A DNA stretch of 64,000 nucleotides from Gavia stellata (taxonomy: Eukaryota > Chordata > Aves > Gaviiformes > Gaviidae), in contig NC_082604.1 in the NCBI RefSeq assembly GCF_030936135.1, positions 1,552,501-1,616,500 of the forward strand, read 5' to 3'. Position numbers and translations under genes: made by a program. This document shows positions 13,501 to 27,799 of this stretch, piece after piece. The notes beneath the pieces are model-generated. The model was not told where the DNA came from. It made no database searches and saw only the letters and a program-made list of their open reading frames with translations. Numbering within the stretch: position 1 is the first letter of the stretch; each line of letters begins with the position of its first letter.

Positions 13501-13592
13501 CATGGTAGCGTCACGGGCTCCACAAAGATCTCCATGCAAATTTGGCAGAGGCAGTCAGACAAGGAAAGCGGAGCCTCCGATTTCTTCGACAT
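7509..13592 (-). CDS. RNF168: RNF168, RING-type E3 ubiquitin ligase of the DNA damage response
   Basis: RNF168 ubiquitinates histone H2A at K13/K15 at double-strand breaks and so recruits 53BP1 and BRCA1. Six coding exons join in phase: 13592-13292, 12388-12312, 10629-10453, 9746-9622, 9325-9238 and 8567-7509, all with GT-AG borders, giving 608 aa (human 571). The C3HC4 RING uses C16, C19, C31, H33, C36, C39, C51 and C54, the same spacing as in human. Next come the LRM1-like SKPGELRQEYEAEISK (111-126) and the UMI/MIU1 helix in exon 3 (ENKASEEYIQRLLAEEEEE). After a divergent middle, MIU2 (DRLLALQLQKQ, 479-489) and LRM2 (NRQKGSPDEYLLR, 498-510) are well kept. The extra length lies in the variable linker of exons 4-6. 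A noncoding first exon probably joins the acceptor just before 13637. Confidence 0.96.
8919..8980. repeat. Inverted repeat in RNF168 intron 5
   Basis: Perfect 11-bp arms CAGCGAGCTCC (8919-8929) and GGAGCTCGCTG (8970-8980) enclose 40 nt. The right end of the loop is a second palindrome, CGGTTGCAACCG (8959-8970), abutting the right arm. It lies in the last RNF168 intron and is locally GC-richer than its surroundings. Function unknown; it could form a hairpin or be the remnant of a small mobile element. Confidence 0.7.
10006..10072. repeat. CAAA/CCAA-rich low-complexity tract
   Basis: A-rich simple sequence of irregular CCAA, CAAAA and CAAA units within RNF168 intron 3. No target-site duplication or attached transposon body was recognised. 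Confidence 0.6.
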
Positions 13593-14681
13593 ACTGACTC
13601 AAAGTCAAGGAACAAGACTAGTACAACATCAGTACCTGAAAGCAAAAAGAAACATGCATTTTACTTCCCATAATGAATATAAAAGAAAATAGAAAATGCT
13701 CAGGTTTACAGCTACTTTATAAGAACGTTAGTGGATTTAAGAAGTCTGCTGAAGTGGTTACTTCTGCTCACGATCCACAAGATTCTCGACTTTCAGAGGA
13801 AGACACAGGTCTTTGCAGAAGTCACAAAGAAACGGTAGCATTTTCCTACCGCCGTGTCCTCCGAGTTGTAACAGATGCTTCAGGGACAGCAAGGAGAGAG
13901 GGGAAAGAAGCTGAGAGTTCTTCCAGCGTTTGCCCTCTGTCAGTGCTAAGCTATGCTCGCGTTTGGTGGATAAGTTATCACAGTTACCTCAACCTTCCAT
14001 TCAGCCAACTCAGCACAAGTCAATTCAGACCTAACCTTCCACTCAGCCAATTCTTCAGTATATGCACGTCCTTCAAAAGCCGCTTCTGGTAGAGATTTGG
14101 TTCCAGCATGTTCTGAAGGTGAAATACAACATACCTACGCATCAGAGGAGAGAAGGTTCTTCCTCGTTCGCTCATTGGCTTAAGCTGGGACTAAAAAATC
14201 AAAATACTTTTTGTTAATATAAGCAAAGAACTAACCAACGTGTGCAACGCTTCAGCATCTTCTTGGGTGGCTTAAAATGGTGGGGATCATCCAGCCTTTC
14301 TATCACCAACCCCCCTCACAGGATTTTTCCACTTAGCCCAGAAATACTGTGGAACAGAAAACAGAAATAAAAGACACATACAGCAAATGGATAAAAATAC
14401 TGGTTTTTAAACCACAGGAACTTAAGAAAGTTCTTACAAGGTTCTTAGGAACAGCCAGCTTCACAGAGAGAGGAGGTCCTTCCGAGAGAAAGACTGCAAT
14501 TTCAGCCACACAGGAACTCGACATGGAGACAAATATACTTTAAGTGGGGTTTTATTGTTTCTGCTCTCCCTTTGCTGAGAAAACAAAGCCTTTATTTTTT
14601 AAAAATAAGGATGCTAGATAACATGGAAACACCCGGTTCTGCAGGTGGTTTGCCAAAGAGCCCTCGTAAGTCCGTGTTTAC

Positions 14682-15260
14682 CTGTTCTGGACTAGTTTCG
14701 ATTTGTACATAGACAGCAATAACGCTGTACTAAGCCCCGAAGATGCGGATGCCCGGAGAGGGCGAGGGCAGGGCGGCGGGGCAGCCCCCCGTACCACCGC
14801 CGGGGCCCGCCACACAGGGACGCCGCTCCGCCGCCACGGCCGCGCCAGCGGGACAAGGCTGGGCCCGGCGGCCGCCTCCCGCCCCCCCCCCACCCCGCAC
14901 ATCACCCCCCCCCGGTCCCCGAGCGGTCAAAGCACGGAGTCAGCACCCACCGAGCTGCAGCTCCGCGGCGGAGGCGCGGCGGCCCTCAGGCCCGGCGGCA
15001 GGCAAGGCCGCGGCCTCCCGCAATGGCCGCCGCCGTGGTGCTGCCCGCCCGCCGGCCGCCCCGCCCCGTCCCTCGCTGACGGGCTTCTCCCGCCGCCCGG
15101 CCTCTCGCTCCTCCTCCTTCTCCGAGCCGAGCCTGCCGGGAGACAGAGAGCGAGGGCCCTCAGGCGGGGCAACCGGGGGAAGGCAGGCCCGCCCCGGGGC
15201 TAACGGCCCTCCTCCGCCTCAGCCAGCCCTGGGGCGCGCGTCCGTTTCCCCGCCGGGCTG
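14682..15260 (-). promoter_or_regulatory. RNF168: RNF168 CpG-island promoter and likely 5' UTR exon
   Basis: GC-rich, CpG-dense block upstream of the first RNF168 coding exon. On the minus strand a plausible donor (CAG then GTAAAC at 14681) could end the noncoding exon 1, joining the acceptor (TTTCAG) just before 13637. Long C-runs at 14882-14920 on the plus strand are G-runs on the sense strand. Island assignment is firm; the exon boundary is inferred from splice-site quality alone. Confidence 0.6.
14882..14920 (-). other. G-quadruplex-capable G-run cluster
   Basis: The minus strand carries four G-runs of about 4, 9, 4 and 10 bases separated by loops of 3, 8 and 1 nt. The spacing permits an intramolecular G-quadruplex in the RNF168 promoter or 5' UTR. 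Structure is predicted from spacing only. Confidence 0.5.
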
Positions 15261-15822
15261 CAGTTCTCTTGTCTAAACAGTATTTCAGCCATAAATAGTT
15301 CCCGACGGGTCTTGCTGAAAGGCAGCCTGGCCAGAGCCTGGTTCCCCGGGTGCGCGGAGAGCAAGAGCTGCTCCGGAAACTCCCGGTTGGAAGATGGAAA
15401 GACTACAAAGAGGTGTGTTAACAAAGCCTAGCCTGCGTGCTAGAAATGTGAATCTTCTGGCCTTATCTAATCGGAGAAAGTAATCATAGTGTTAATGAGT
15501 TGGGGCTTTTTTTTTCCCTTCACTTCCTGTGGGACAGCTACGCAAACAGACTTGATGTCCCTTGGAAGCAGCACGGCTGCTTTTAAACCATGTAAATATT
15601 TCATAGCCTGTGCGGTTAGGTTTGTTTTTTAAAGAAACCGCTATCAAAGGAACCGTACTTTTTCCTCGTATCGCCCATTTCTGCAGTAAACAGCAATCCT
15701 GACTGGGAAAGCTGAATCTGTCAGTACGGGTTGCACAGCCTCATGTTGGCATGCGCCCACCGTCACACCAGCGTCACCCGCACGTGCAGGACGGGGACCG
15801 ACCCGTCCCTCCCCGTGCTCAC

Positions 15823-18800
15823 CTCTCCCCTGGCACCCACGTCCATGGCGTGTCCTGGCTCATCTCCTTCTCCAGCATCTCAGCCTGCAGCTCAAACTTC
15901 TGCACCAGTTTCTGCAAGCTTGAGTCCAGATCTTCGAATAGAGCCTCCAAGGTTTGCAGTTTGGTTTCTACTCTGAGGGGTGGAAAACAAGAGCATTTCA
16001 TAAGGACTTGGGCACCAACCGGTGCTGCTTTCTGCGGTGACGGTGGGTGACACTTACGTTGCACTGCAAACAGCTCCAGACCCCATTCTGAGGCTCCTCC
16101 GAAGGAGAACATACTTCTCCGAAGGAGAACATACACCACCAGAAATCAACGTTTTTTTGACATGGCCCAGGTCCTTTTGGCCCTTCGCTGGTGCAGAGGT
16201 CTTCTAACTTGTACACACAGATGCAAAATTTGTATTTTGATATGTCTGCAGGTCTCAACCATTTGCGTCAACGTTAGTGGCGCAGGTTTTTCCTCTAGTA
16301 CATTTTGAGGTGATTTGTGCTTTTACTCGTAGTATCATGATCTTTTGAAGCATTTTCATTTGACATTGAGCAGAACTTCTCATTCCTCCCCAGATTAAAA
16401 ATTATGCAAATCATTAACAAGCCACCCACAGTGTTTCTGTTCTCCCATCAGCTCGTCCTGCTCTGCTTTTCCCTTTTATAGGACTGTCCTTCCACAGAAC
16501 AACTGTGCGATAAGAAGACCTTAGTGAAACAGCAGTAAGAAAACTGCTTTGTAGCTGGTATTTATTAGCTGGTTTTCCATTACTTTGTATCTGTCGTGTT
16601 TTTCTCTATTAAAAAAAAAGGCAGAAAAAAAAGGTGCATCCTTGTACTCTCTTAAATTATAATCCTAAAGACGAGCTTTTAAGTTTGAGTTACTCCACTC
16701 CAGTTTTGCTTAAGAAAACTGCCCAGTTTAAAAAAAACTTACTGTGTTTAGGGACGAAGTATGAGGAACTGCAAGTATTTATGCTTTGTACCCATTTGCT
16801 GCTCTTTACTCGAGAAGTAAAGGGTATGCGGGGCTTCTGTCCTTCTGGGGGTGGTTTTCATAAAGACAGTTTTCTTTCAGTTTGCCTCAGTTAGCTGAGT
16901 TACGTCGAGGTGTGTTCTTGAGAATCCTGAGGAACTCAGAACTATCAAAATATGAAGCATTCGAAGTTCCTTCCTAAATACCGAACAAACACCTCGGTAC
17001 TCTGTACTTGACAAGCAATTTACTAGCAGAGCGTCATCTACTCCTTACAGACTTTTGCGATTTTTCTTTGCATTTTACTGGCAGAACTTCAGGCTGTCTC
17101 AGTGAAATGAAAACTATGTTGTCGCTAAAATTTATTACGGGCAAGACCCTACATTTTTTCCTTTAGCCTCCCTTCCTTCATCCTCAGTTTGCTCCAGTGC
17201 TTCTGTTACTATTATTGTTGTATTGTTCTAATGTTTAGGGAATTGGATTCTGAATTGTGACCTTCCTGCGTTAAACACTGTATTAAGGTCTTTACCTTGT
17301 TTGTTGTGGCCCTGGTTTATTTCTCTTTGGCTGAACTTTTTTATAAGGACAAAATACACAGTAGCTTTCAGGTGATGACATTAAAAAAAAAAAAAACACA
17401 AAAAAAACCTCCCTCCAAACAAACAGAAGTTAACTTTAGATTGTATAAACAGCAGATTAAATAATTTACCAACAGTTTTCCCTTCTTTCACGCACACTCC
17501 AGGGTATTGTAAAGCCTGGTGTTTTAAGAGAAGGCCCAAGAAGGCCATCGCTTCCCTAACAGCAGCTCCCTCCACTACCTGCCTTCCTCTTCTCCTGCTC
17601 TGGGTACTGGCTGCAGTTGACCTGAACCAGGAGGAAATCAACGGGCATCAACAGTGGCCTATTTTTCTAAGTCTCCCTGACCTTAATTCATTGTCTGGCA
17701 GCATCTACAGATCCTTGTCTAAGGATTTTCTGTTGTTTCCTGAGGCTAGGAGACTTCCTTTGCCATCTTATGAAAGCTGCTTACTTCCTGATCTTACTTT
17801 GGTAGGACTTCTCTTGCTTCAGCAAGATTTTTGTTTCTCAGAGCCTCCTGTCCCCCACTGGGTCACGGCAGAGATTTTGAAACGGGGCTTAGTTGTTACT
17901 GGGTGTTGGATTTCAACTGATTATCGTCCCTCGTGTTGCACATCATTCCTGGACTAACTTTCCTGCGGGGGGGGTTCATCCATTCAAATGTGTTTATGTG
18001 TGCATACTTGCCAAGAGAATTTTAGGACTGAAACAGAACTTCAGTTGGAAAATTGAGCTTGGGTGAAATGCAGATAGTTCAGAAGAATTGGAAGAGCTGA
18101 TACATCAAAATGGGATCGAGTCTGTCAACACAGAGAGAGCAAGCGTGTAAGCTGAGGTGAGGTGGGTCGATATTTGCTGTGAATAAATTTCCAATCCGCT
18201 TCATACCTATAGCTGCGCAAGCAGAGAACAACAATGTGATGGGATAATACGATGTGGTAGCCCAGAAACCCCAGTAGTAGAAGTTTTAGGAATAACACGG
18301 TGCAAGCACTCTTTGAGAGAGAGGGGGGAATTGTCAGAAAATGAGTATATTCTTCAAGGTTTGCTGGGCGGATAATGAGCGCTGTCCTGCGGGAGATACC
18401 TGTGAATTGCTCCCCGACTGCAGCTTTTTGTCAGGGTAAATAAGCTTCCTAATGGCCCATTCTTGCGAGCTTTGTCCTCTACAAATAATAGAAAAAAAAA
18501 AATTTATCAAAGATCTCATCATTAACGCCACTGTCGGGTGCTGGAGTTGTTTTTCGGCAGCCTTTAGTCCAATGCTTCAGAATTTGGCCAGTTTTATCTT
18601 CCCAGCGCTTTTTTGATACAGGGTATATTACCTGGCTGTAAATTACTCTTGTGTATTTTTAAGCCTCTGTAGCAAACATTTCAGCGATTGCTAATTTTGA
18701 TTCTAAAAATACCTGTTCAATTACAGCATGGTACGACCGATCTCCATGACTAATCTGCTCCAGCTTTTTATAAATTCTGATAGAATCAGTGCTGCTGTCT

Positions 18801-20581
18801 CTTGATCCAAGTTCAGAATGAAACGAGGAAGAACTGCTTTCATTTCAATCACAACCTCTAAACACCTTCTCCTTTAATGTAAGTGAAGTTATTATTGAGT
18901 CGGTGACCTCTAACATCTGGCTGGTCTGTGCACAAACCACATCCCCATGCTTTACCAGAAAGCTTTTAAAGTTTTTCTCTTCTTGTTAGCACACAGAACT
19001 GTACTTGGAAGGTTTGCAGTGCTCCCACTTTTCTGAAAGCATTCTGAAACCTTATTTCCGCTGTTCAGACATTTACAGAAAATGACATTTTTCATTACTT
19101 CAGAGCTGCCAGATGGGTTGTATTTTCCAGGCCACTGCAGAGCCCCACGCTTCTCCACAGCTCTCCCTGTACGCTCACTTCACAGTACCGGTTAGACGCA
19201 CGCTTCTTCAATCAGTTTCCCACAGACTTAATTTTCACTTTTTCTTTCAGGAGTGGTTCCTGTGTTTGTGTTTCTCTCTCTGCTCAGGTCTCTAGTATCT
19301 GTTTTTGCGGTTACCGTTGTGTGAATCGGGAGTCATAAAAGCCGTTGGTGAACAATGTTAGTATCTCAACCAGAGGAGCAGTTTCCTACCAAGTCTATCA
19401 GCTGGTGTTAGTCTATAAACATTAAATTAATAAACAGAAGTACTGCATTCCATCCGCTCTGATGCTCTCCATAGACAGTAATCATTTTTTACGACAGGTA
19501 AACCAGAGTTATATGTATGACACCTAAGTTGTCCTATAAATTTCTTGCTTGATACCATTTGCACAGCACCTTTAAAGATAGTATACAAAAATCTGTATGT
19601 GAAAGTCCACTGAGAGGGAACACTGCCTCGCCTGTCTCATAACTGTGGAGAATTTCAGACCCTTTTTCAGCGCTTCCTGAAGAGCTGTGCTTACGGCTTG
19701 CATTTGATCCCGCAACTGTTGTCTGCCCAGCTGGATAGAGACACCGTCTACCAGGGATGGTGCTGTGGCACTGCAGCTGAGTACATGGGCTGGTGCCAGC
19801 GGGGGCAGCTCGGGCCGGATTGTTTTACATGAAGCCAATGAACCCATCGGTCAAGCTTTCCTCTTCCGAGTACAGGCTTTGGAAATGGAAGGTGAATCAG
19901 CGTCACCCATGTCCCAATTCCTCAGCGACAGTGATTTTCTTTCTTTAAACATATAAGAAAGGTCTGTTCTCAGGGTTTTTTTTTTTTTGTTAGTGATAAC
20001 AAACATTAATAAGAAACATAACATTTTGTTAGTGATAACAAAATTACTTCCCATCTTTGAAACCTCCAGACTCTGAGGCATTTTCCCAAATTCAGAAGTT
20101 CATCCCAAATCTCCCATTTATGACAGGACCGTAGCAGAGTGTGAACCTGAATTTCCCGTCACGCATAATCACCCGGCAACGCTTCATGCAGCGACAGGCC
20201 TTTGCTGATGGAGCAATTGCACAAATCCTGCAGCAAACCGCCAGGACTAGCACTTTGCAGGCTGGCCAGAACGGTGTTCACGAAACGGTGCAGCCTGTGG
20301 CTCTGTCCCCCTTCCCTCCCCGACCAGTAAAGGAGGAGCAGAAGATTGCTCGAGAACCACTCCCTTCCCGCATATGCACAACATATATTTACATCCTCTC
20401 TGTTACCCATGAAAATTTCCAAGGTTCATCGCGCTAACAGATAGCCTTGTCTCCTCTCCCCTGCCCCGCTCCTCTACGCCCCTCGTCCTTCCCTGTCCCT
20501 TAGCGCAGCGCTAGCACAACCCTTCCAGCACCTGTTTAACGTTTGGTTCAGGGAGCGCAGGGAGATGCTGGCTTTGGCCAT
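15823..20581 (-). CDS. SMCO1: SMCO1 5' coding exons; 3' exon not found
   Basis: SMCO1 is a poorly understood single-pass membrane protein with coiled coils. Exon 1 (20581-20532) encodes MAKASISLRSLNQTLNR, and exon 2 (15972-15823) continues VETKLQTLEALFEDLDSSLQ to DTPWTWVPGE. Both have GT-AG borders and compatible phase. The match to remembered human SMCO1 (ISLKEAMKR then VDHKLQALETQFKELD, DEMWTAV) is clear, and exon 1 is 17 residues as the human N-terminal segment appears to be. The position between RNF168 and WDR53 is as expected. The mammalian third exon, about 150 residues with the membrane helix, should follow below 15.82 kb. Only 0.56 kb separates exon 2 from the RNF168 island and nothing like it appears there. 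The gene may be decayed, rearranged or end differently. No CpG island is present, fitting restricted expression. Confidence 0.6.
15973..20531 (-). other. SMCO1 intron 1, with two weak ORFs
   Basis: Mostly AT-rich noncoding sequence. Two minus-strand ORFs near its 5' end look somewhat protein-like: 20422-20159 (contains HRFVNTVLASLQSASPGG and ends GDYA) and 19847-19572 (contains a helix-like QLRDQMQAVSTALQEALKKG). Neither joins the SMCO1 exons in frame by the splice sites I tried, and neither resembles a protein I know. A 17-bp direct repeat (TTGTTAGTGATAACAAA) occurs near 19987 and 20024. Confidence 0.4.
16095..16134. repeat. 20-bp tandem duplication with internal hairpin
   Basis: The motif CTCCGAAGGAGAACATAC is present twice in tandem at a 20-bp period. 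Each copy holds the short inverted repeat CTCC-GAA-GGAG. It lies just upstream of SMCO1 exon 2, inside the intron. Probably replication slippage. Confidence 0.7.
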
Positions 20582-22367
20582 CCTCCTGGGGAACACGAAG
20601 AGAAGAAACGCCGGAGCGGGCTTCAGCCTCCCTCCAGAAGCAGGAGGCAACAACAGGGACAGGGGATCTGACTCCTGCGGGAGGCTGTTTGTACCGAGGC
20701 TTTTTATAGACCGTGTATCCAAATATAGGTCATAGATGCACAGAGACATGCTCGTGAACGTATCACATACTGAACTACACATCCAGGCTGCTTCCTCTGA
20801 CCCACTGATCCTGTCTGTCTTCATACACAACATTAATTTGGAGGTGACACAAAGAGGGTACCTACACTGTTCTACTTTTTTTGTTGTGTTTTGGCTTCAT
20901 TTTGCCGTTGTGCCTATGAGTTCATGTCTTGGGCCAAAGTCTCCTGCTGTTAAAGCCTGTACAAGCAGATTGCTTTTTTGCCTTTTTTTTTTTTTTTTTT
21001 CCGTTTAAAAGGCATGATGGTAGATTTGGATGAGAATGAGTGGCATCCGTTGGCAGGGAACTGCTCTGAGGATGAAGGTTAGCTAAACCAAGACGGTTGG
21101 AATCTCATCCATAAAGGATGGACAGCCAGCACAACTGCCTAATGATTTTCAGGAGCTGCGTATGCAAAAAAAAGAGCTGGAAATTTTTCCATCAAACAGA
21201 AAAAAAGGAGGCAGATGGATCACGTGCGTCTGGTAACAGCACAGCTGGTGAAACAAGACAGCACAAACCCCACCTCAGTGAAGCAGGTCTTTAGCCAGTA
21301 CCAGGTATTCAGTTTTGTGAAAGGAAAAGGACAGCCTGAGAAAAAAAAAAAAGCTTTTTTTTTTCTTTTATTTATTTGCCCATTCCATGGGAAATCCAGC
21401 ATGAATTGAACATGTCAAGCGCTGCAGCATCCCCACTTAGTTACACTCTCCCCACCTTCAACTGGCAAATTAAGAGATGTTTCTAGCAAGCTGAATTCTG
21501 CTCGTTGTGTTTCCAAAGCTTTGGGAAGACAGTGGGAGTATTTGGGTAAGGAGGAGCTGTGCCTTTAGCCCTTGGTATTCTCCCTGTGATGGGGTATACA
21601 CAAAATTCCGTCAAGAAGGGTATTGTAAGTTGGGCAATATTAGAGTGAGTATAAAGCACAAGGGAGCAGCGAGAGAGAAAGCATTTATTAAGACTAGTGT
21701 AATAGTTATTTCTCCCTGGGATAAACAACTAAATGTGTAAGACAGCTGACCTGTTAAACAGATGTTAACATTTTCCCCTGCTCTTTTACTTACTGCAGCG
21801 TGAAAAAATCCAGTTGGCAATGACAAAGTAATTTGATTACTCCTTAGCTGATGCTTCTCTAGTCTTATATGCAGCTGCTGAGAAACTACGGAAAAATACA
21901 TTTCCACTACGGCCAATTTAAGCAAACTGTGACACAGTTTATCGTGGAGAGTAATGTAAAGCACTGCAGTAGATCAAAATGCAAGGAGCTCAGCCAAAGA
22001 CATCTCTGTTACTGCTCAGCATCCTCATTTAGCATTGTGGGTGTTCCTCCAACCTTCAAAACGTCAGCTTAGTCATGAACTAATATTACCCCTAAATATA
22101 TTGAAACCCGTTTCACCTCAATTCAAGAAGCAAACTGCCAACCCTGCGAGAAACAGCTGCAGCCAATACCAGCAGCCGCCGAAAAACATAATGTGAGGCC
22201 AGTTACATCACGAGTACTTGCATGAGTACACAGCAAATCCCTCGCCCTTCCGAAGGACGCAGCAGGTTTCACTGTTCAGTTCACTGTCAGCGTATGTAAC
22301 TGGACTCATTTGAAACGCTCTGAGAAGCGGTTTCCCTCCCCCCAAATTTCTTTAAAGACCTCTGTGT
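20582..22367. other. SMCO1 upstream region and WDR53 3' UTR side
   Basis: No exon of a known gene was recognised. On the minus strand, after the WDR53 stop, the first canonical AATAAA that I find is at 21689-21684 (TTTATT on plus), with two more at 21376-21367. The WDR53 3' end is probably at one of these. The right end near 20.6 kb would hold the SMCO1 5' UTR and promoter; no CpG island or clear TATA box was identified. Confidence 0.4.
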
Positions 22368-26241
<3,874 letters not shown>

Positions 26242-27212
26242 TCAGGGACACCTCTGAAACAAAAAAAACCCAAACCCTGAATTGAGCTGGTGTTGGTCAC
26301 ATTACAGCAAAAACCTTATCAAAGCGACAACATCATCGCATTCCCTGTGACGCACACTAGTTGAAAATCTTGCGTCCAGTTAAAACAGGCACCTCTACAG
26401 CTCAGTACCCAAACGAAGCTTTGGCTCAAACAGCATCAATGTCGGCCACGACAGGGTGGAATGGCAGCGCTGCCATGCAGTACGTGGAGCAGATCTGCTG
26501 CTCTGATGGGGCTGCCTGGGTGAGAGCTGATTCCTCCGCCGCTTCCTTGCAGCGCGTAAGGACGTAGCGTGCCTGACAAAACAGGGGCACGGTCCCTAAC
26601 GGGACGTACTGGAAAGGAGCAAGGGGAAAATGGCAAAGTGGTAATTTTCTTGTAAACACTAAAGCATGTTTGTATAAAATGATAAATGATGGCACCTTTT
26701 TAAAAAAGCATTACCAGTTTAAGGCAGGTAGTTAGGAGGTTCACAACAGGTTTAATTGGACCTTAAAGCAGCTCAAAGCGCGCCCATCCAGCTTACTGTC
26801 CTCCTGGCCCTTTCCTTGGCTCGACTGCCCGCAGCGGCCCGCGCGGCAGGACTGTTTAGGGGACCAAATCAGCAGAAAATGAAGCGGTAGGGAAAAACCC
26901 AAGCAACAGAAAAGCACCACAAGTTTTGGAGAGACTAGCACGCTGCGGGGGGAAGGAGAGCTGACACCAGGGCAGGGGCGCAGACGGCAACGCGGGGTTT
27001 GCGACCACGGTGCTGCCTTAACGTCTATGGTTTTATGGCATTATTGGGCAATAAAGGGTTTCTTTTTGGTTCTTTTTTCCCCATCTTACGTTTTGCATGG
27101 GATTTTTGTTGAGCCTGGTCTAAAGAGCAGCTAGAATTCATTCAACCCACCACCGGGAAAAATGTCAGTCTTTTCGACTAAATCAAATGACAGAAAGCAC
27201 CGGATACCTTAC

Positions 27213-27799
27213 CCGCAACTCTGGATGGCGGATTCGCGGCCAGCCGCTCGCCCGCGCTTCGGGAACGGGGGCAACTTCTTCCCGGCTGCCCGCCCCGCCG
27301 CCGCCCGCCCCGCTAGGCCCGACTGCCGGCTTGTAGGAAGAGAAGGACGGCAGCGCCGGGGAGCCAGCTCCTCCGGGGAGCTGACGCGGCTTTGACGGCT
27401 GTCCCAGGGCGGGGCAGCCCCGCGCCCGTCCCCTGCGGCCCCCCGGGGGGCGGCGGGCGGACCCGCACCGGGTACCGGTACGGGGGGTTTTGTGTGTGTG
27501 TGAGGCCGAGCCCGCCCCGCCCCCGCCGGGCCCCTCAGCGCCGCGCGCGCCGCCTCATCTCACCTCCGCCGGCCGCTCCCGCGCATGCGTAGCCGGGGCG
27601 GGGCGGGCTGCCCGCGGCTGTGATGGCGGCGCCGGGTGCGCGCGCCCCCTCACCGTGAGGGTCTTGGGCGGGCGGGCGAGCGAGAAGCGCGCTCGGCCCG
27701 GGGCCCGCCGCCACCGCTACCGCTGTCGCCGGCGAGGGGAGGGGCGGCGTGGCCCCCGCGTCCCGGCCCGCGGGGCGCTCGGGGAGGGGGAGGGAGGCG
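27213..27799. promoter_or_regulatory. Bidirectional CpG-island promoter of WDR53 and FBXO45
   Basis: CpG-dense sequence between the inferred end of WDR53 noncoding exon 1 (minus strand) and the FBXO45 ATG (plus), less than 0.6 kb. The island continues through FBXO45 exons 1 and 2. It includes an NRF1-like palindrome near 27580, GGGGCGGGGC boxes, and ATGGCGGC YY1-like cores near 27.22 and 27.62 kb. No TATA box was seen. The same head-to-head pair exists in human. Confidence 0.75.
27580..27591. promoter_or_regulatory. NRF1-like site
   Basis: CGCGCATGCGTA, one mismatch from the NRF1 consensus YGCGCAYGCGCR, midway between the divergent WDR53 and FBXO45 transcription units. Binding is inferred. 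Confidence 0.5.

Noticed and set aside
15200-15424. Minus ORF between SMCO1 exon 2 and RNF168, considered as the missing SMCO1 exon
   Set aside because: It has no membrane helix, no match to the SMCO1 C-terminal half, and overlaps the RNF168 island.
17381-17641. Minus frame containing FLGLLLKHQALQ, faintly like the C-terminal NQALQ region of human SMCO1
   Set aside because: It lies between SMCO1 exons 1 and 2, the wrong order for a third exon. The resemblance is a few residues only and the frame runs into poly-T-derived sequence.
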